Shown here one piece after another: positions 1 to 12,664 of a stretch of DNA of 64,000 bases (positions are counted from its first letter, which is position 1; every line of letters begins with the position of its first letter). The stretch comes from Magnolia sinica (Eukaryota > Streptophyta > Magnoliopsida > Magnoliales > Magnoliaceae). The notes under the pieces were generated by a model. The model did not search any database and was not told the origin of the DNA. It worked only from the letters and a program-made list of their open reading frames with translations. The DNA lies in assembly GCF_029962835.1 (NCBI RefSeq), contig NC_080573.1:32915001-32979000 (forward strand), given 5' to 3'. The position numbers were made by a program, and so were the translations under genes.

Positions 1-267
1 GTTCAACTAGTTCTTATATTTTTCTTTATCGTCTAGTTGAAAATCTCATCGATAGCTTCCTTTTATTTACCAGCTAGTAATGATGCAAGTGTTTCTTGGT
101 AGGATCAACATTCACTTTCATCTACTACAATGCGAGTATAACATTATGCATTGATTTCAAAAAATCTTTGAAAATTTTACTATGGGCGCTCTTCTTAAGC
201 TGAGCATCTCTAGACATGAGCTCCCATTATCATGAATAATTGTAGTGTTGTCAATGATGGTGGAGTT
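1..267. other. Unassigned AT-rich sequence
   Basis: No convincing reading frame, RNA gene or element terminus is visible. It directly precedes the copia remnant and may be decayed interior of the same element, but no protein motif supports that. Confidence 0.3.
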
Positions 268-462
268 CTGTTGGACATAGGCCATTTTTCTGATACCATC
301 TCTATATGTAGACGATATCCTGCTAGCTAGTAATGACATAGGCCATTGATCTGTTGGACATAGGCCATTTTTCTGTTGGACATAGGCCATTTTTCGCTTT
401 TCATTTTTCTGATACTATTTCTATATGTAGACGATATCCTGTTAGCTGGTAATGACATGCAA
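268..462 (+). repeat. Short direct repeats and duplicated RT active-site segment
   Basis: A 22-24-bp word beginning ctgttggacataggcc occurs at 268, 351 and 373, the last two being directly tandem. The segment coding the YVDDILLA reverse-transcriptase motif occurs twice, from about 301 and about 420, an offset of about 119 bp. The first copy is cut off after the motif and runs into the 22-bp repeats; the second continues into the rest of the RT. Template switching during reverse transcription or a local slippage event would explain this. Confidence 0.7.
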
Positions 463-1395
463 TTATTGATATTGACTAAAGATTGGATATTCTTGAACTT
501 TGAAATGAAAGATCTCGGTGAAGCCAATTTTATTCTCGGGGTAAAAATCATTAGGGATTGCCCTAAGAAATTTTTAGGCTGATCTCAAGCCACCTATATA
601 CAAAAGATCTCAAAGCGGTTCAAGATGGAAAATTCAAAACCTATTGAAATCCCTATGGATAAAACTACCAAGTTAAACAGAAAATCATGTCTCTATACTG
701 AAGCCGAGAAATTGGCTATGTCCTTAGTACTTTATGTAAGCGCAGTAGAGAGCTTAATGTATATTATGCTTTACACCAGACCGGATATTAGCTATTAGTT
801 GACATAGTTAGCTATTATCAGAGTAACCCGGGTCAGTCTCATTGGCAAGCCATTAAACGTATATTCCGTTATCTCAGAGGAACAAAAGACTTAATATTGT
901 GTTATGAAGGCAGAAGCCTCGAACTCAAAGGATATTCTGATACTGCTTGGGGTAAAGACGCTGATGAGGGAATGTCTACTTCAAGATATGTATTCTTACT
1001 CAAAGGAGGACCTATCTCATGGTTGAGTAAGAAACAGACATCCATAGCTCTTTCATCTATAGAGGACAAGTACATTGCCTGTTGTGTTGCAGTTCAGGAG
1101 TGTGTATGGGTTCACAGATTTTTACTAGGTCTGGGTATTGTACCGAGCGTTCGTCAACCTATATCGCTGAAGATAGACAATACTTTTGCCATTGACTTGG
1201 CAAAGGATCCTAAACACCACCAAAAGTCTAAGCACATTGAGATTAAGTATCATTACGTCTGTGATCAAGTGAGAGATAAGAAGGTCGCTCTACATTTCTA
1301 CTAAGGAGATGATGGTTGATCCTATGACAAAACCTATAACCAGAGATCTATTTCAGGTTCACATTAGGCAGATGGGATTGAGGCAAGCTTGAGTG
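376..1395 (+). pseudogene. Ty1/copia RT-RNase H remnant
   Basis: This is the 3' part of a copia polyprotein. The reverse-transcriptase motif YVDDILLAGND (about 421-455) is followed by the conserved 'FEMKDLGEANFILGVKI' stretch. The RNase H region (897-1304) shows YSDTAWGKDADEGMSTS and ISWLSKKQTSIALSS, then a KSKHIEIKYHYV stretch typical of the copia C-terminus. Stop codons interrupt the frame near 580 and 798 and again at 1302-1304, so no intact polyprotein is made. The conserved RNase H glutamate context reads SSIEDKY, a changed position. Gag, protease and integrase of this copy are absent from its left side. It has nothing to do with the cellular genes; it is a dead retrotransposon fragment. 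Confidence 0.88.
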
Positions 1396-2332
1396 ATATG
1401 ATTGTATTTATTACTTTTGATCTTTTATCAATTAATAACACATTTCATTTATTCAGTATTAAATACTAATATAAACTAGGTAAGTAGATCGTCAGCATTT
1501 ACCTTGAGATCATATAGGATTTATATTTTTTTATCGGCAGGCAGGTCACCCACTCGCACAGGTTGACCAACCTTGAATGTACAAGAGAGGTATATTTGAG
1601 GCGATGTTCATACACTGAGGTATGGACTTCTCTTTATTGTGAATAATAAAAGATGAGGATATGAGTGCATTATATCCACCTACAATTTTAAAAGATTGAA
1701 GATGAGACTGATAAAGTCGAATAACATAATCACACCATTCATTTTCATGCGATCAATGTTTATGGCCTGAATTGATAGCCAGGTTGTGAGGTTATGAGAT
1801 GAGTCGTACCTCATGTAGAATGACCTGCGTATTGTAGACTCGACATATACCACTGATAGGAAGTGCAAAAGTATGACCCCTCAAGATCTGACGGTCTACA
1901 CGATATGGAACCTTCACGAAGCTGAAGATGAACGGTCCAGATCCAGTGGCCCGCCTATTCACTATTGGAGCAGAAAGGTCTAACCACTCCTCTAATTCTA
2001 CGGTATAGATAGCCCCGTATCATGATCTATAGTTTAGATCGTCCCAAGGACAAGCTAAATGGACAAATTACTATGTACCACTATTCTTCCTTTTTACTTT
2101 CGTTATTTTTCATATGTTTAGACGAGAGAGCCTTATCCTATTTATAGGAAATGATGAGAGTTTGGATGAAACCAGAAGTTATCTAGTCTTATTCCTATAT
2201 CCCCATCTAAAATCAAATTCAATTTTGAATTTGAAATCCAACTGAAAGGAAGAGGCCGGAAGAGGCCTAAACACATGGGACCCACTCACTAGTGATTACC
2301 CACTAGTGGGCCCCACTGGCCTATGTCCAACA
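1396..2332 (+). repeat. Probable 3' LTR of the copia remnant
   Basis: Noncoding sequence directly after the RNase H end, stopping at ggcctatgtccaaca (2318-2332). That end is the reverse complement of the tgttggacataggcc word found at 268-390, which fits an LTR with TGTTGG...CCAACA termini. The start of the LTR is not defined and no second copy is available for comparison, so extent and assignment are inferred. Confidence 0.4.
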
Positions 2333-2690
2333 TCTCTCACTCAATCACATTGTGGGATAGGCACAAAAATATGTCCATCTAACTCGCCTAATAATAATAA
2401 AAATAAATAAATATCGTGATCAAAAGAATCAGAAGTGTGGGACCAGCTGGATCACCATAATCTTCTTACAGGTGTTTAAGTACTAAGTGACCACCTTACT
2501 AGTACTCAATAAGAAAGGTTCGCAATGCCTGTCCTAGTCCACATGACCACACCGGATAGAGTTAACTCCCGATCTGGAGTACTCGGCCAATATTCGCACT
2601 TATCCAACTTATCGAGTTATTCTGAAAAGTTCTCCCACTTAGCGTAGCATCATCAGGAAGCTCTTTTAACATAATTATTATCCTTTGCAT
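2333..2690. other. Unassigned noncoding stretch
   Basis: AT-rich sequence with many stops in all frames. It lies between an LTR-like end and a minus-strand copia remnant and may be decayed retroelement DNA. I see no specific motif. Confidence 0.3.
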
Positions 2691-2699
2691 TTTTCTACT

Positions 2700-3223
2700 A
2701 GAATATCAAACTTCAAAGTTGTCATCTCGAGGTTCATTATCAATGGCTTTTATTTACATCATAGTAAATGATGTAATTAAGAGAGTATTCAAGGTAGAAA
2801 ATAAATGTATACTCAATTGTCTTCGACTCCAGTTTATTTTTACAATGTGAACGAATTAATGTCTCATGAATCCCCATTGTCTCATATGAGATAGGTAACG
2901 TTTATGGCATTTTCGTGATTTGTAAGTAGTAACAAAGATTGATTTAGTGGGAACCCTATTTAAGATATACACCAAGGTGAGAAGCACGTTCCTCTGGAAT
3001 GATATTGACAAATTCGCATGTGACCTGATTGATCTCGCCATATCTAGTAGGGTTTTACTACTCCTTTGAACATCTCCATTTTAATAAGGGGAATAAGAGA
3101 TGGTCAACTATTTTTCTATTCTACACTAATTACAACAACTCTTGAAGATAGAAGAGGCTTACCCCCTCTATCAATTCTAAGAATCTTGTTCTTTTGATTA
3201 AGTTAGTTCTCAACTAGTGTTTA

Positions 3224-3270
<47 letters not shown>

Positions 3271-4400
3271 TAAAACATTAGGTACACATACCATATCTTG
3301 AATGATCATCAACAAATATCATAAAGTATGTGATCCCTTAGTGGGTGGTGTGATTCTTTGGACCACATATATCCAAGTAGATTATATTAAGCACTCCACC
3401 CAACCTGACTACCTTGGAGAATGGCTTTCATGTCGTCTTACCAAACAAACAATACCAACGTGATGGTAGATCTATTTACCAAGCAATCTTTTCTTAGCTA
3501 ATTTGATCAATTTATCTTTCCCCATAGCCATAACCTGGCATGCCATTTAATAGACTCGTCTTATAAAAGATGAATCATCTAACATTAAAGCATTTGAAGA
3601 GATAACAAAATTAACTAAGAGTATTGCAATAATCTATAATTTATATAAACTATCCATGATAAAATCATGAGCACAAGCGACTCCTTATCTAAGAAAAATA
3701 ACATTATTAGTTTAAAAAACTATGTTAAAACAATCCTCATGGATGTAGTAGATTGATATTAAGTTATTCTTCGTGCTAGGATAATTCTTAAATGTCCACC
3801 TTGTAATTAAAGATGATATATTCTCATGCCTTAGACTTTCTCAAACGCCACATTCTCCATTTAGTCAAAATCCGTCACTCCCTTGTCAACGCTGCATTGC
3901 CCATAAATTCAAAAACTAGTCCAATTAGAGGCTTTAGGATCATTGTGCAAACATTAACTTAATACATTGAGATTGTAGTTAGACATGGCACCTTGTGATT
4001 TAGGCATTACTTGGCATGCCCTAGCTTCCCATAAGCGTAGTGTTGAACCTTTGGCTTGTCAAGAGACAGTTCTCTTTTGCCTTATGCTAGTGTTGTTGTC
4101 TTCTTACTTCAACTGATTATGGCAATTTTTAAATGCGGGTTTATACCTTTTACTCCTCCATCTCTTCGCCTTACCCTGGTTCAACAATGATCACAATAGC
4201 AAAAGCTTTAGTTGCACATTATTCCGTTGCTAACTCCAAATGACTTATTAGATTTGTGAGATCGTCTTGATACAATTGTTATACGGAAGTATGTTCTCCA
4301 TGGACTCCCATAGATATGGTAGCTAGAATCCTAAACACAACTTGAATCTTCTTCTTGTTATAAGTGAGTGACTGCTATGCTTCTATAAAATCAAATAATT
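2700..4400 (-). pseudogene. Ty1/copia integrase-region remnant, minus strand
   Basis: Read on the minus strand, 2856-3041 encodes a copia integrase C-terminal stretch: MARSIRSHANLSISF, then YILNRVPTKS and a SHMRQWG stretch. This matches the family pattern 'MARSMM...LPISFW...ILNRVPTKS...P...WG'. Upstream on the same strand (3050-3560) are decayed matches to the integrase catalytic region, including an RIDRGGK-like word (consensus RSDRGGEY) and the DHS-type stretch near 3300. Frameshifts and stops are numerous and the boundaries are approximate. Its orientation is opposite to the copia remnant at 376-1395, so these are two separate insertions. Confidence 0.7.
3226..3269. repeat. (TA)n microsatellite
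   Basis: An uninterrupted AT dinucleotide run of over 40 bp inside the minus-strand copia remnant. Confidence 0.95.
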
Positions 4401-4619
4401 TAAGTGAACTTAATGCTAAAAATAGTGTATTTGGCCAAAGTGTTCTCATATTAGTGGGTTCGATAAATTTATCAATTTAATTTTCATTTATATATGCCAT
4501 GTGTACCATTTTCTATGAGCCTGCATATATAGCAAGTGTTATACAATAACTTCCCTTAATTAACATACATTCATTGTAACATGAGTTTCCCATGACACGA
4601 AGATTGTGGAGATCAATGT

Positions 4620-5090
4620 TCATGTAAAATCCAACCCATCCATTAATTTTGCTAGCTCATGCTACAATGAGAGCTAAAAAATGAACCAAATGTTAAAGTC
4701 AAGTACTGGGATACAACACAAGAAATATTGGGGATGAGTACACACCACTAAAACCTTATTAAGAATCAAAGAAGTTTTGGATTAGACTGATATTTGTTTC
4801 TTCCCGTCATTCTAATGAGAATCAGCTTAAGAACCGATGGATGTCATATAAACATCACAGGAAGCCCATGAAGATTTCCATGGTGGGTGCTTCCAATTCC
4901 TACTATTTCCTATGGTGTGGCCCACTTTGTCATAGATCTGCCTCCTTTTTTTAAGTTATCATTCTAACATGAGTGGGAGAAATTGATGGACACATTGGAT
5001 TTTACAAAGTCCTTGCATGGGCCCCACGGAGCTTTATATTACCAAAAACTTATGTCCCATTCAGGGAAATGGAAACCGTCTCCCTTGTGA
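4620..5090. repeat. Dispersed noncoding repeat of the 'catataaacatcacagg' type
   Basis: No coding potential. The stretch 4840-4950 (gatgtcatataaacatcac, then a bttccatggtgggtgcttcc-like segment and a 'gtggcccactttg' word) resembles segments at 45280-45370 and 47990-48090, so this is a diverged member of a dispersed repeat family. Termini are not resolved. Confidence 0.45.
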
Positions 5091-7559
5091 CTGTTGAGTA
5101 GAGTTGTACACGAACTGAGTTAGCTCGGTTAACTCGCTCAACTCGACTCGAAAAGGCTTGATTTGACTTGGTTCGAAATTGAGTTCAAGCCGAGTTGAGC
5201 TGATTTTTAGAGCTCGAAAAAATTTTGAGCCGAGTTCGAGTTTGTCCAAGCTCGGATCGAACTCCAACTCGAATCAAACTCGGATTGAACAGTTCGGGGT
5301 AACGCCCTAAAAATTGGGGGGTCGAGCAGGAGCCCAACTCCCGAGTTCCAACGCATCACTTATGCAACATGGAAAGTGATGATTTAATGTTGTCCGTATT
5401 AGTGCATTAGACAAGAGTGAGATTATACCAAAACAACATATCATACTCCAAAGACAGTTAAATTTCGCAAGCGGAAGACTGTGATAGATATATATAAAGC
5501 ATATAAGTGGTAGTGCGTCTTCGGAGTATAATAATGTTCCAGGTTAAACAATTACATGTTTCATTTCAAATTATAAAATATCAAAAGGTGTAGGTTCGTC
5601 TACATCGTGAAATCCCTATAGCCCCGACGATCAGAATGCGGCCTACATGAACCCACCTGAATACTGCATATACGAGAACTCCTCGTCAACATCAAAATCA
5701 GGCTCCGCTTCATAAGCCGCGCCGTCATCTGTAACTAAGACAGAGTCTGGTTGGTGTTTTAAAACATTGTCCCAGAATGTGGGAGTGAGTGATCAACTCA
5801 GTGGAACTATAAAGCAAAGGTTAACATGTTATCAATTCAGTCAAGCAGTAATGATAACGCAGTACATCAATCATGTCCTATATTACTCTTGTTAATGTAA
5901 GCATGATATATGATAATGATGCATGCCCTCGCCTACACTCCCTCAGCGACTTCATCTCACGTTCGCGCATGGCATCCTCCCGAAACGTGCACTTTTTCGC
6001 CAAAGCACATGCAATGCGGTGCATGATTGTGTTAGCCAATACCTAATTAAGCATATTCATATAGCAGGATTGAGAAGCTAAGGCACCTCCCTTTATATCA
6101 TTTACACAAACAATGATCCATCTAGGGTCGTCAATCCTAGTTAAATCGCATACGATAGCAGTTTTAGGTCACTATGGAGAGGCTCATCACCATCAGCGCA
6201 GGCCTAGTTTATACTTAAGTTTACTACGGAAAGGCTCGTCGCCTTAACACAGTTTTAGTGTACTCGAGGTCACTACGGGCTCGTCACTGGATCGTAGGCG
6301 ACAGCTCGAATACAGTGTCCCATACCACCGTATTCGGCTCACGAGTTTGGGTTGCTCACTGGTCACTACGGGGATGCTCGTCGCCCCAGCGTAGACGGAC
6401 AGCTCGACCACGGTGTCCCATACCACCATGCCCGGCTCATGAGTCTTAGCGGATCGAGGTATCAAGATTAAACGAGCTTTTTCACTGGTAAGTTAGTACC
6501 TTAGATTCAAGCAGTAGCATCCATACATGGTGAACATACATTGGATAAATCGGGTTACTTGACAAGTTCGACTAGTACGAGCGTACGTTGAATTAGTCGA
6601 CATGGAGCGCATACGCACTCCTCGTGACCTAACCACTGTCAGTAATCACCGTATGACTTGGATTCATCAGACATATCTGTCGTGGCTAAAACAGCTTAGC
6701 CACCAACAATGAACCATTACTGATTGCCTGGACTACATCGTAGCCCCAATCACACTTCAAGCAATGACATTCACATGTGATCGTCAAAGATAGCACGTGA
6801 CAACCAATTCAAATATAAATCCTATATAAGCATTTTAACAAACACATAGAGTACATGTTATTATACATACGCATTCCATACATAAATCACGTAGTAGCAA
6901 GATAGATTACATAAAGGAAACTGTAACTATAGATGAGGGAGTTAAGAATCCTATCTCCACACCCTCATTAAATACATCACATAAAGCATTTTCTCATCTA
7001 GGCATTTTATCAAACACTTAGACTACACATATTACATACATGTAATAAGTTAGTTAAAACATATATTATAGCAAATCCTTCCACATAGGAGTTGTCACAC
7101 GTACAACCATCATGTGTCCCCAAACGTCCATCACAACAAGCACAAATCATAATTCCATATCCATTCAAACATTTCAACAAACACATAGAATGTATTAAAG
7201 TCAACATAATTTACATATAGGTGTAATATATGGAAAACATTGTATCTAAGCACATGTGATAGCAATCAAGTCAGTCATAAATTATTAACTGACATTGAAA
7301 GCCTTGAAAACCATAATCTAAACATTCATAGTCCGCACCTTTCACTCGTAGACTCATATCAAACTCAGTTTGTACACTAAGTCTTCGTCTACGGCACAAT
7401 GGCTACCTATTGCATGAAATAGGTTAGCTATTTCATCACATACTTTATTTGGATCCCTAAAACAGATTAGGGTTAGGATTTCTTACCCAAGTACGGAGTT
7501 AGAATTGCCGAAATAGCGATACGGTAATGGTGGTTAAGCACGTGGAATGGCAAGGAAGA

Positions 7560-7690
7560 ATCCCAGGAACAATCCCCCACTCTCTCTCTCTTTCTCTCTC
7601 TTTCCTTCTCTTTCTTCTCTCTTCTCTCTCTAGGGTTTGCAAATTCATATGTGAAGGGGGAGAGAGGGTTTAAGGCCCTTATATAGGCCC
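7560..7690 (-). promoter_or_regulatory. Probable LTR promoter: TATA box and pyrimidine-rich leader
   Basis: Read on the minus strand, cctatataaggg (7679-7688) is followed by a leader beginning with aaccctctctccccc and then a GA-repeat tract (about 7575-7632). A TATA box followed by a purine/pyrimidine-simple leader is the usual layout of a plant LTR promoter, and it fits the minus orientation proposed for the surrounding LTR-like block. Confidence 0.45.
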
Positions 7691-9624
7691 AAAACTGAAC
7701 TCAATGGCCCTAGGGCTATGGTATACTTAGGTTATAACCAAATAGTGGTCGTTTCGGTCCAATGGAGTGCATCTGGAGGCCCATTTTCTGCGTACGGTCT
7801 ATGAAAAGTTCCCCGACAATGGATCTACGCCAGGTTAAGTTTTCGGTCCGATTGGATTTACAAATCGACCGCGGAGGATCAGTTTCAATTCAACGGTCAT
7901 CGACACTCGATCAGGGCCACAAGTACATTGACCTGTGTTAAAAATTTTCCCTGATCCAAGGGTTTAGTTGGGTCAGAATCTGACGGTCTGAAACCTTAGA
8001 TTTGGCCTGCAAGTAAACGACTCAATTCACTTAAGTTTCAGTTTGTTTTCTAAAGGTATTCACGTTTCGCACACACTTCGTTCCGGGCTCAAGTTGTCTG
8101 TTTCGAGATACCATTAGGACTTGATTTTCGAGAAGGTCGTTGTCACGCCCCAGACTCGGTAACTAGACTCACAAGGAACCCAATGGCCGGTTCTGTCCAC
8201 AACAGCCTCCGTAGTACCCCATTCTCGGCTCTTGAAGAAGGTTCCGATCCTGGGATCCTACAAGGAGGATTTTCATAATAGTATAATCATTTTTTAATAT
8301 GAGCATACCCAAGATCACAGTAAGTATATCTGAGAATAACAAATGGCATTCATCACAAAATTCACTAAGAATTTGAACTTTTACAAGTTTACATCAGGTT
8401 CAAAAGAACGTACATAAGGTAATAAGGAAAGAGAAAGAAATCAGCAAACTGGAGTCCTCACTGCTCAACTCTACTCCACGCTCTGCTGCTAAGACGCCCG
8501 CCTAGAGTCTCCTGCAAGCATCAATCGTGCATAAGCTTATAGAAGCTTAGAGGGCAGTGTAAGTGTGTGTCAATGGTGCATAGAAGAATAGTAGGAGATC
8601 CAAGAAGGGAAACATGCTCAATGAGGATATCACCAGCCTTACCAAGGCTTATCATGAATATGATACAATAAGTATTGGATGTCATACCAAGGCAATGCAT
8701 GAAGGGGCTTACACAGCCAATGCTAATGTGATGCAAGTAATGTCAGTGCTCATATCCAAACCATATATCAAGTACATTTCCAATCATAAGAAAATCACCG
8801 GGGTCCATTACATTGCCGAATGACTGTCGCTCTACAGACTCCACACAGTCAAACAAGCGTAAGAGACCTCACTACTCACCTGTGGACAACCAATCACCAA
8901 TAAGGCCTGAAGGTAGCGGACCCATTTACGAGCTGGTCAGACTCAGCCTAGCAATGCCTCCTCACACCAGGCAGATAAGGCTACACCCCTATCCAACCGA
9001 TTACACAACAGTGAGAGTCGCGGCTTAACGGTATAAGGCCCTCGTGCGCTCATAGTTTCCACTCGGTCACCGCGTTGGAGCAGATCCTTGGTACCATGGA
9101 AGTTTTAAGAATTTCACCCATGAGCATCCTATGCACCCGGTATGCTTAAGTAATATTTTCGGTGTCCACACATGCAGTCATCCACAAATGTCCCTGTGGA
9201 GGCAAGGCCCTAATGAAGCAAGGGCGGTATCATCATGAAATACGATGCCAATACATGAGTCGCATACACAGATCATGCATAAGTTTCAGGCACTCAATGT
9301 ACATAAGGGGAGAAACTCCATTCCTCAATGACCACCATACAATGCAATCAATTCATACAGATGATGCATATGGGTCGCAACGATGTAAGTGTGCTACCTG
9401 TGGAATATGGAATCCTCCGTCCCAAGGAGGATTAAGATCTAGGCACATAGACAAGTATTCTAAGAAGAAGAGAAGTCCTCTAGTAGGAGCCCAGTACTTT
9501 GGAATGGTCCACAAACTATGAGAGTCAAAATCCTAAGGAGGAACGGTCCTAGCCAGGCCCAAGGTGGGCTTCAACCACCTATAAGGGCCTCTATGGGCCT
9601 ACCTTCACTACCAAAAAAATGACC

Positions 9625-10172
9625 AAAGGCTACGGACTATTCGGGTTCTTAGCTACGGCTATAAACCGTAGCTAGTTTGCTACGGCTTAAAACTGTAGCT
9701 AATACTGTCTAAACCGTAGCTAAAGGCCAACTCTGCCATACCTACATACAACCTTGGATACCCCATAAGGGACTCTACAAGGCCCATTAAAATGTGTATT
9801 CTCCATCTAATACGTCTATCCATTTTTTAAGAGTATTTTAGGGCAAGAACCCAAAAAAGGAAGTAGATCGAAAGCTCAAGTGGACTACATGGTAGGAAAG
9901 AGTGGAGATTAATCCATTGATCGATGGTGTGGTTCAATTAGACCTTCGATTTGCTTAGATGTTAGGTTCACTCCCTATAAAAAAATTACAAAATTAATGG
10001 ACGGAGTGGATATGTTGATTGCATCAAGATGGACCCCACAAAGCCCATGACAAGGCCGTCCGTCCAGATCCCGTGAAATGTGAATGATGGAGTGGCTAGT
10101 ACGGATTGTACAATGGCTACGGTCATATGGGCTTTTAGCTACGGTTAAAAACCGTAGTAGAACCGTAGCAGG
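9625..10172. repeat. Left subterminal repeats of the CACTA element
   Basis: Inverted GCTACGG...CCGTAGC words occur at 9628-9725 and again at 10117-10172 (tagctacggttaaaaaccgtagtag). They match the motif dominating the right subterminal region and differ from the rest of the element. Confidence 0.85.
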
Positions 10173-10303
10173 CGAAAATGTAAAAAACTGCGCTGCCTTT
10201 TTCTTTTCCCCCTCTCACTTCCCTCCACTCAACCCTATTCCCTTTTCCCCCTCTCACGAAATGCACATTTCCCTCCACTCAACCCTATTCCCTCTCACGT
10301 CCG

Positions 10304-10307
<4 letters not shown>

Positions 10308-10347
<40 letters not shown>
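10308..10347. repeat. (CT)n microsatellite
   Basis: A pure CT run of about 40 bp within a longer pyrimidine-rich tract (10190-10450). The open frame across it (10084-10569) is a by-product of the simple sequence. Confidence 0.95.
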
Positions 10348-10351
<4 letters not shown>

Positions 10352-10479
10352 CCTTGCCGCTCTTCTCTATCTCTCTCAATCTCAATCTCACGCCCGTCAA
10401 AACCCCTTTCTCATTCCCTCGCTCTCCCCCTCCCTTTCTCATTCCCTCGCTCTCCGGGTTTGCATGTGATGATTTCAAT

Positions 10480-12280
10480 AGAGAAGATGCAGTGGCAGAG
10501 GTTCAAGGGGGTTCTAATGGTGGACGCGGAAAGGATTTTGGGGGCTGTCAGATTTGGGCGATGGCCTGACCTGATGGGTTTGTGGGGACTACAATGAGGG
10601 TGGATTCGGCCTGATTAGATTGCAATGGGCGACATCTATGGTCGAAGGTTGGATGAGGACAGAGGTTTTCAGCGATTGTGACTAAGGAGAGATGGGTTTT
10701 CAGTTTTCAATGAGGGGACGGTGGTGGGTTTCGATGAGCGGAGATGATAGGTCTGAGTTGATGCCGAATCTGTAACCCAGGCGGATCAGAGATGGTGACA
10801 GATTTGAGCAGATGTCGGATTTGGTGAGTGAAGATGAAGAATCGAGCTCGAGCAGTGCCATTACTTCAGAAGGTGATGTCAGTGGTTATTAACATGCTAC
10901 TATATCTACATAGTATTTGGTCTATCAAGTTCGTCCATAGTTCCACAAGGCATTTGTCCACCGTGGGTACATGTCTTTCCTTCTTCTCTTAGTCTTTTGC
11001 CTGTGTGATTCCTAGAGATCATGCTTTTGTTAGATTCTTGCAAGCAGTTTTCATTTATTTGATGCTTTCTTAAATGTAGATGTCCTCCATTCAGGTGAGG
11101 ATCTGCAGGTTTCTTTGCTATAAAAAGAGTTTCAGGGGACTTGCTCTTGAAGAGGACAGTTCGTCATCTATTGCGACCATGAAGAAAGTATTTGATCTGA
11201 TTATTAGGGACCTGTTAGAAGTGCTCTTTGATCTTTGTTTATAAATTGTGTAATTTTCATTGGTTTGGTGATAAGTTGTTCTTGAAGTGCTTAGGATGTT
11301 TTAGTACTTACATAATGGAATTAATCAAACCAATGAAGACTTTCTGGTTGTATCTGGTTGCCAGCCTAGATAAAGGAGAGGGGTTGCATCTGGTTGGCAG
11401 CTGCCATCAAGCTTATGCCATTACTTCGATCATGAATCCTAACAATATGACATGCCAAACAAAATATTATAATAAGAATAACAACAACAACAACAACATT
11501 AACAACAAGTCCTGCTTATACTCTAGTCTAAATACAAAAACTCCAGCCTGTTTTATACTCCAGTCTAAATATATAAAAAGAAAACCAGGATTGAAATTGA
11601 GAAGAATATATAACTTGATATCCCCACTGAAACCCAGGTTAACGAATCCATTGTTGTCAGGTTTGCAGTTGGGAATGATGATGAGATTTTTTTTTTCCAG
11701 AAAGGAATATATAGACCATAAAGTTTATTTATGAGCACAACTCACTTTGTTTTTTTAAAAAAAGATGGTCAGAGTTCTTGTCTGCCTACAAATTTTGTTA
11801 ATTTTCCTTGCTTTACTTTTAGCTTCTGACAGGTAAAATTTCAATGAATGAGTGATTTCGATCAAAATGAAGGCTTTAAACTATTGTACATTTGTAGTGG
11901 TTCAGATTTTGTCAGGTTGTGGTCAAATATGTAAATTGCTGAAACACACATACATGGATGTCTCATGAACCCGTAAAGCGACACTTTTGATTTTATGTAT
12001 GTGTATTGCGTAGCGAGTATGTATGTGCATGCACATATGTATTAATGTAGGTTGTTTGTGGTTGATCTCAAACATCAGAAAGAAGCTTTGTATATGCATT
12101 TAAATGCTCCTTTTGTAACCATATTTGTTAGTTGAATGTTAACCACTGTCCATTTGTGCTATAGAGGAAACTTCTTGTACTATATAGAACCACAACCCAT
12201 TTTAAACATGTGTACAAGAAACCCCAACATGACCAATTTTGTTTGTTCCCAAACTGAGTTGGGTGTATTTTTCTCTTTTC
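10480..12280. other. CACTA interior, unassigned
   Basis: Mostly intron-like T-rich sequence. A short acidic/serine-rich frame at about 10824-10890 (contains SEDEESSSSSAITSEG, then a stop) and the stretch 11095-11220 look exon-like, but I cannot assign them. Other captured genes may be hidden here. Confidence 0.35.
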
Positions 12281-12289
12281 TTTTTGCAG

Positions 12290-12664
12290 GATGCATTTGT
12301 GCTCTGCAAAATTTTAAAAAATAGTAGACCAGGCCCGAAAAATGGTGAACAGCATGGAGCACCATTTAGAGAAGAAGATTAGGATGATGATGCGGCAAAC
12401 AATTCTTCGTTATCTCTTCCTCTTGCTGGCTCTAGTTCTCCTTCACCTGGTTCGACAGATGGCCAAAATACGGTCATGACAAACTGCGCAACTGAGGCTG
12501 GGATAGGGTGTGATTCATTGTTGGAACCACATCCTTGATTGTCTCCTGTTGTTGGCGAGGAGGATCCTTCTTTGCTTGAGTATTTTAATATCAACGAGCT
12601 ACTGTTGAAATTGTCTGACAAGGACATTGAGGCTTCAACTTCCCATGGAAGTCATACTGCTGAG
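12290..12664 (+). pseudogene. Captured NAC transcription-factor fragment
   Basis: After a good acceptor (ttttttgcag, ending 12289) the exon reads DAFVLCKIL, then [12 protein letters not shown]. This is the end of a NAC DNA-binding domain (family pattern DAYVLCRIF...GPKNGEQYGAPF.EEEW). It continues into a serine-rich, less conserved stretch and closes at a donor, ctgag|gtaata, after 12664. The codon that is normally Trp after the EED stretch is TAG (12386-12388 region), and a second in-frame stop follows near 12537. The N-terminal four-fifths of the NAC domain is not present nearby. It is therefore a last-exon type fragment, non-functional as a transcription factor, carried by the CACTA element with its splice sites intact. 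Confidence 0.8.

Noticed and set aside
9162..9521. 119-codon frame left of the CACTA insertion
   Set aside because: No motif, lies in LTR-like noncoding sequence, composition does not look coding.
10084..10569. 161-codon frame with Ser-Leu repeat in the CACTA element
   Set aside because: Its core is a (CT)n microsatellite, and it begins inside the subterminal repeat region.
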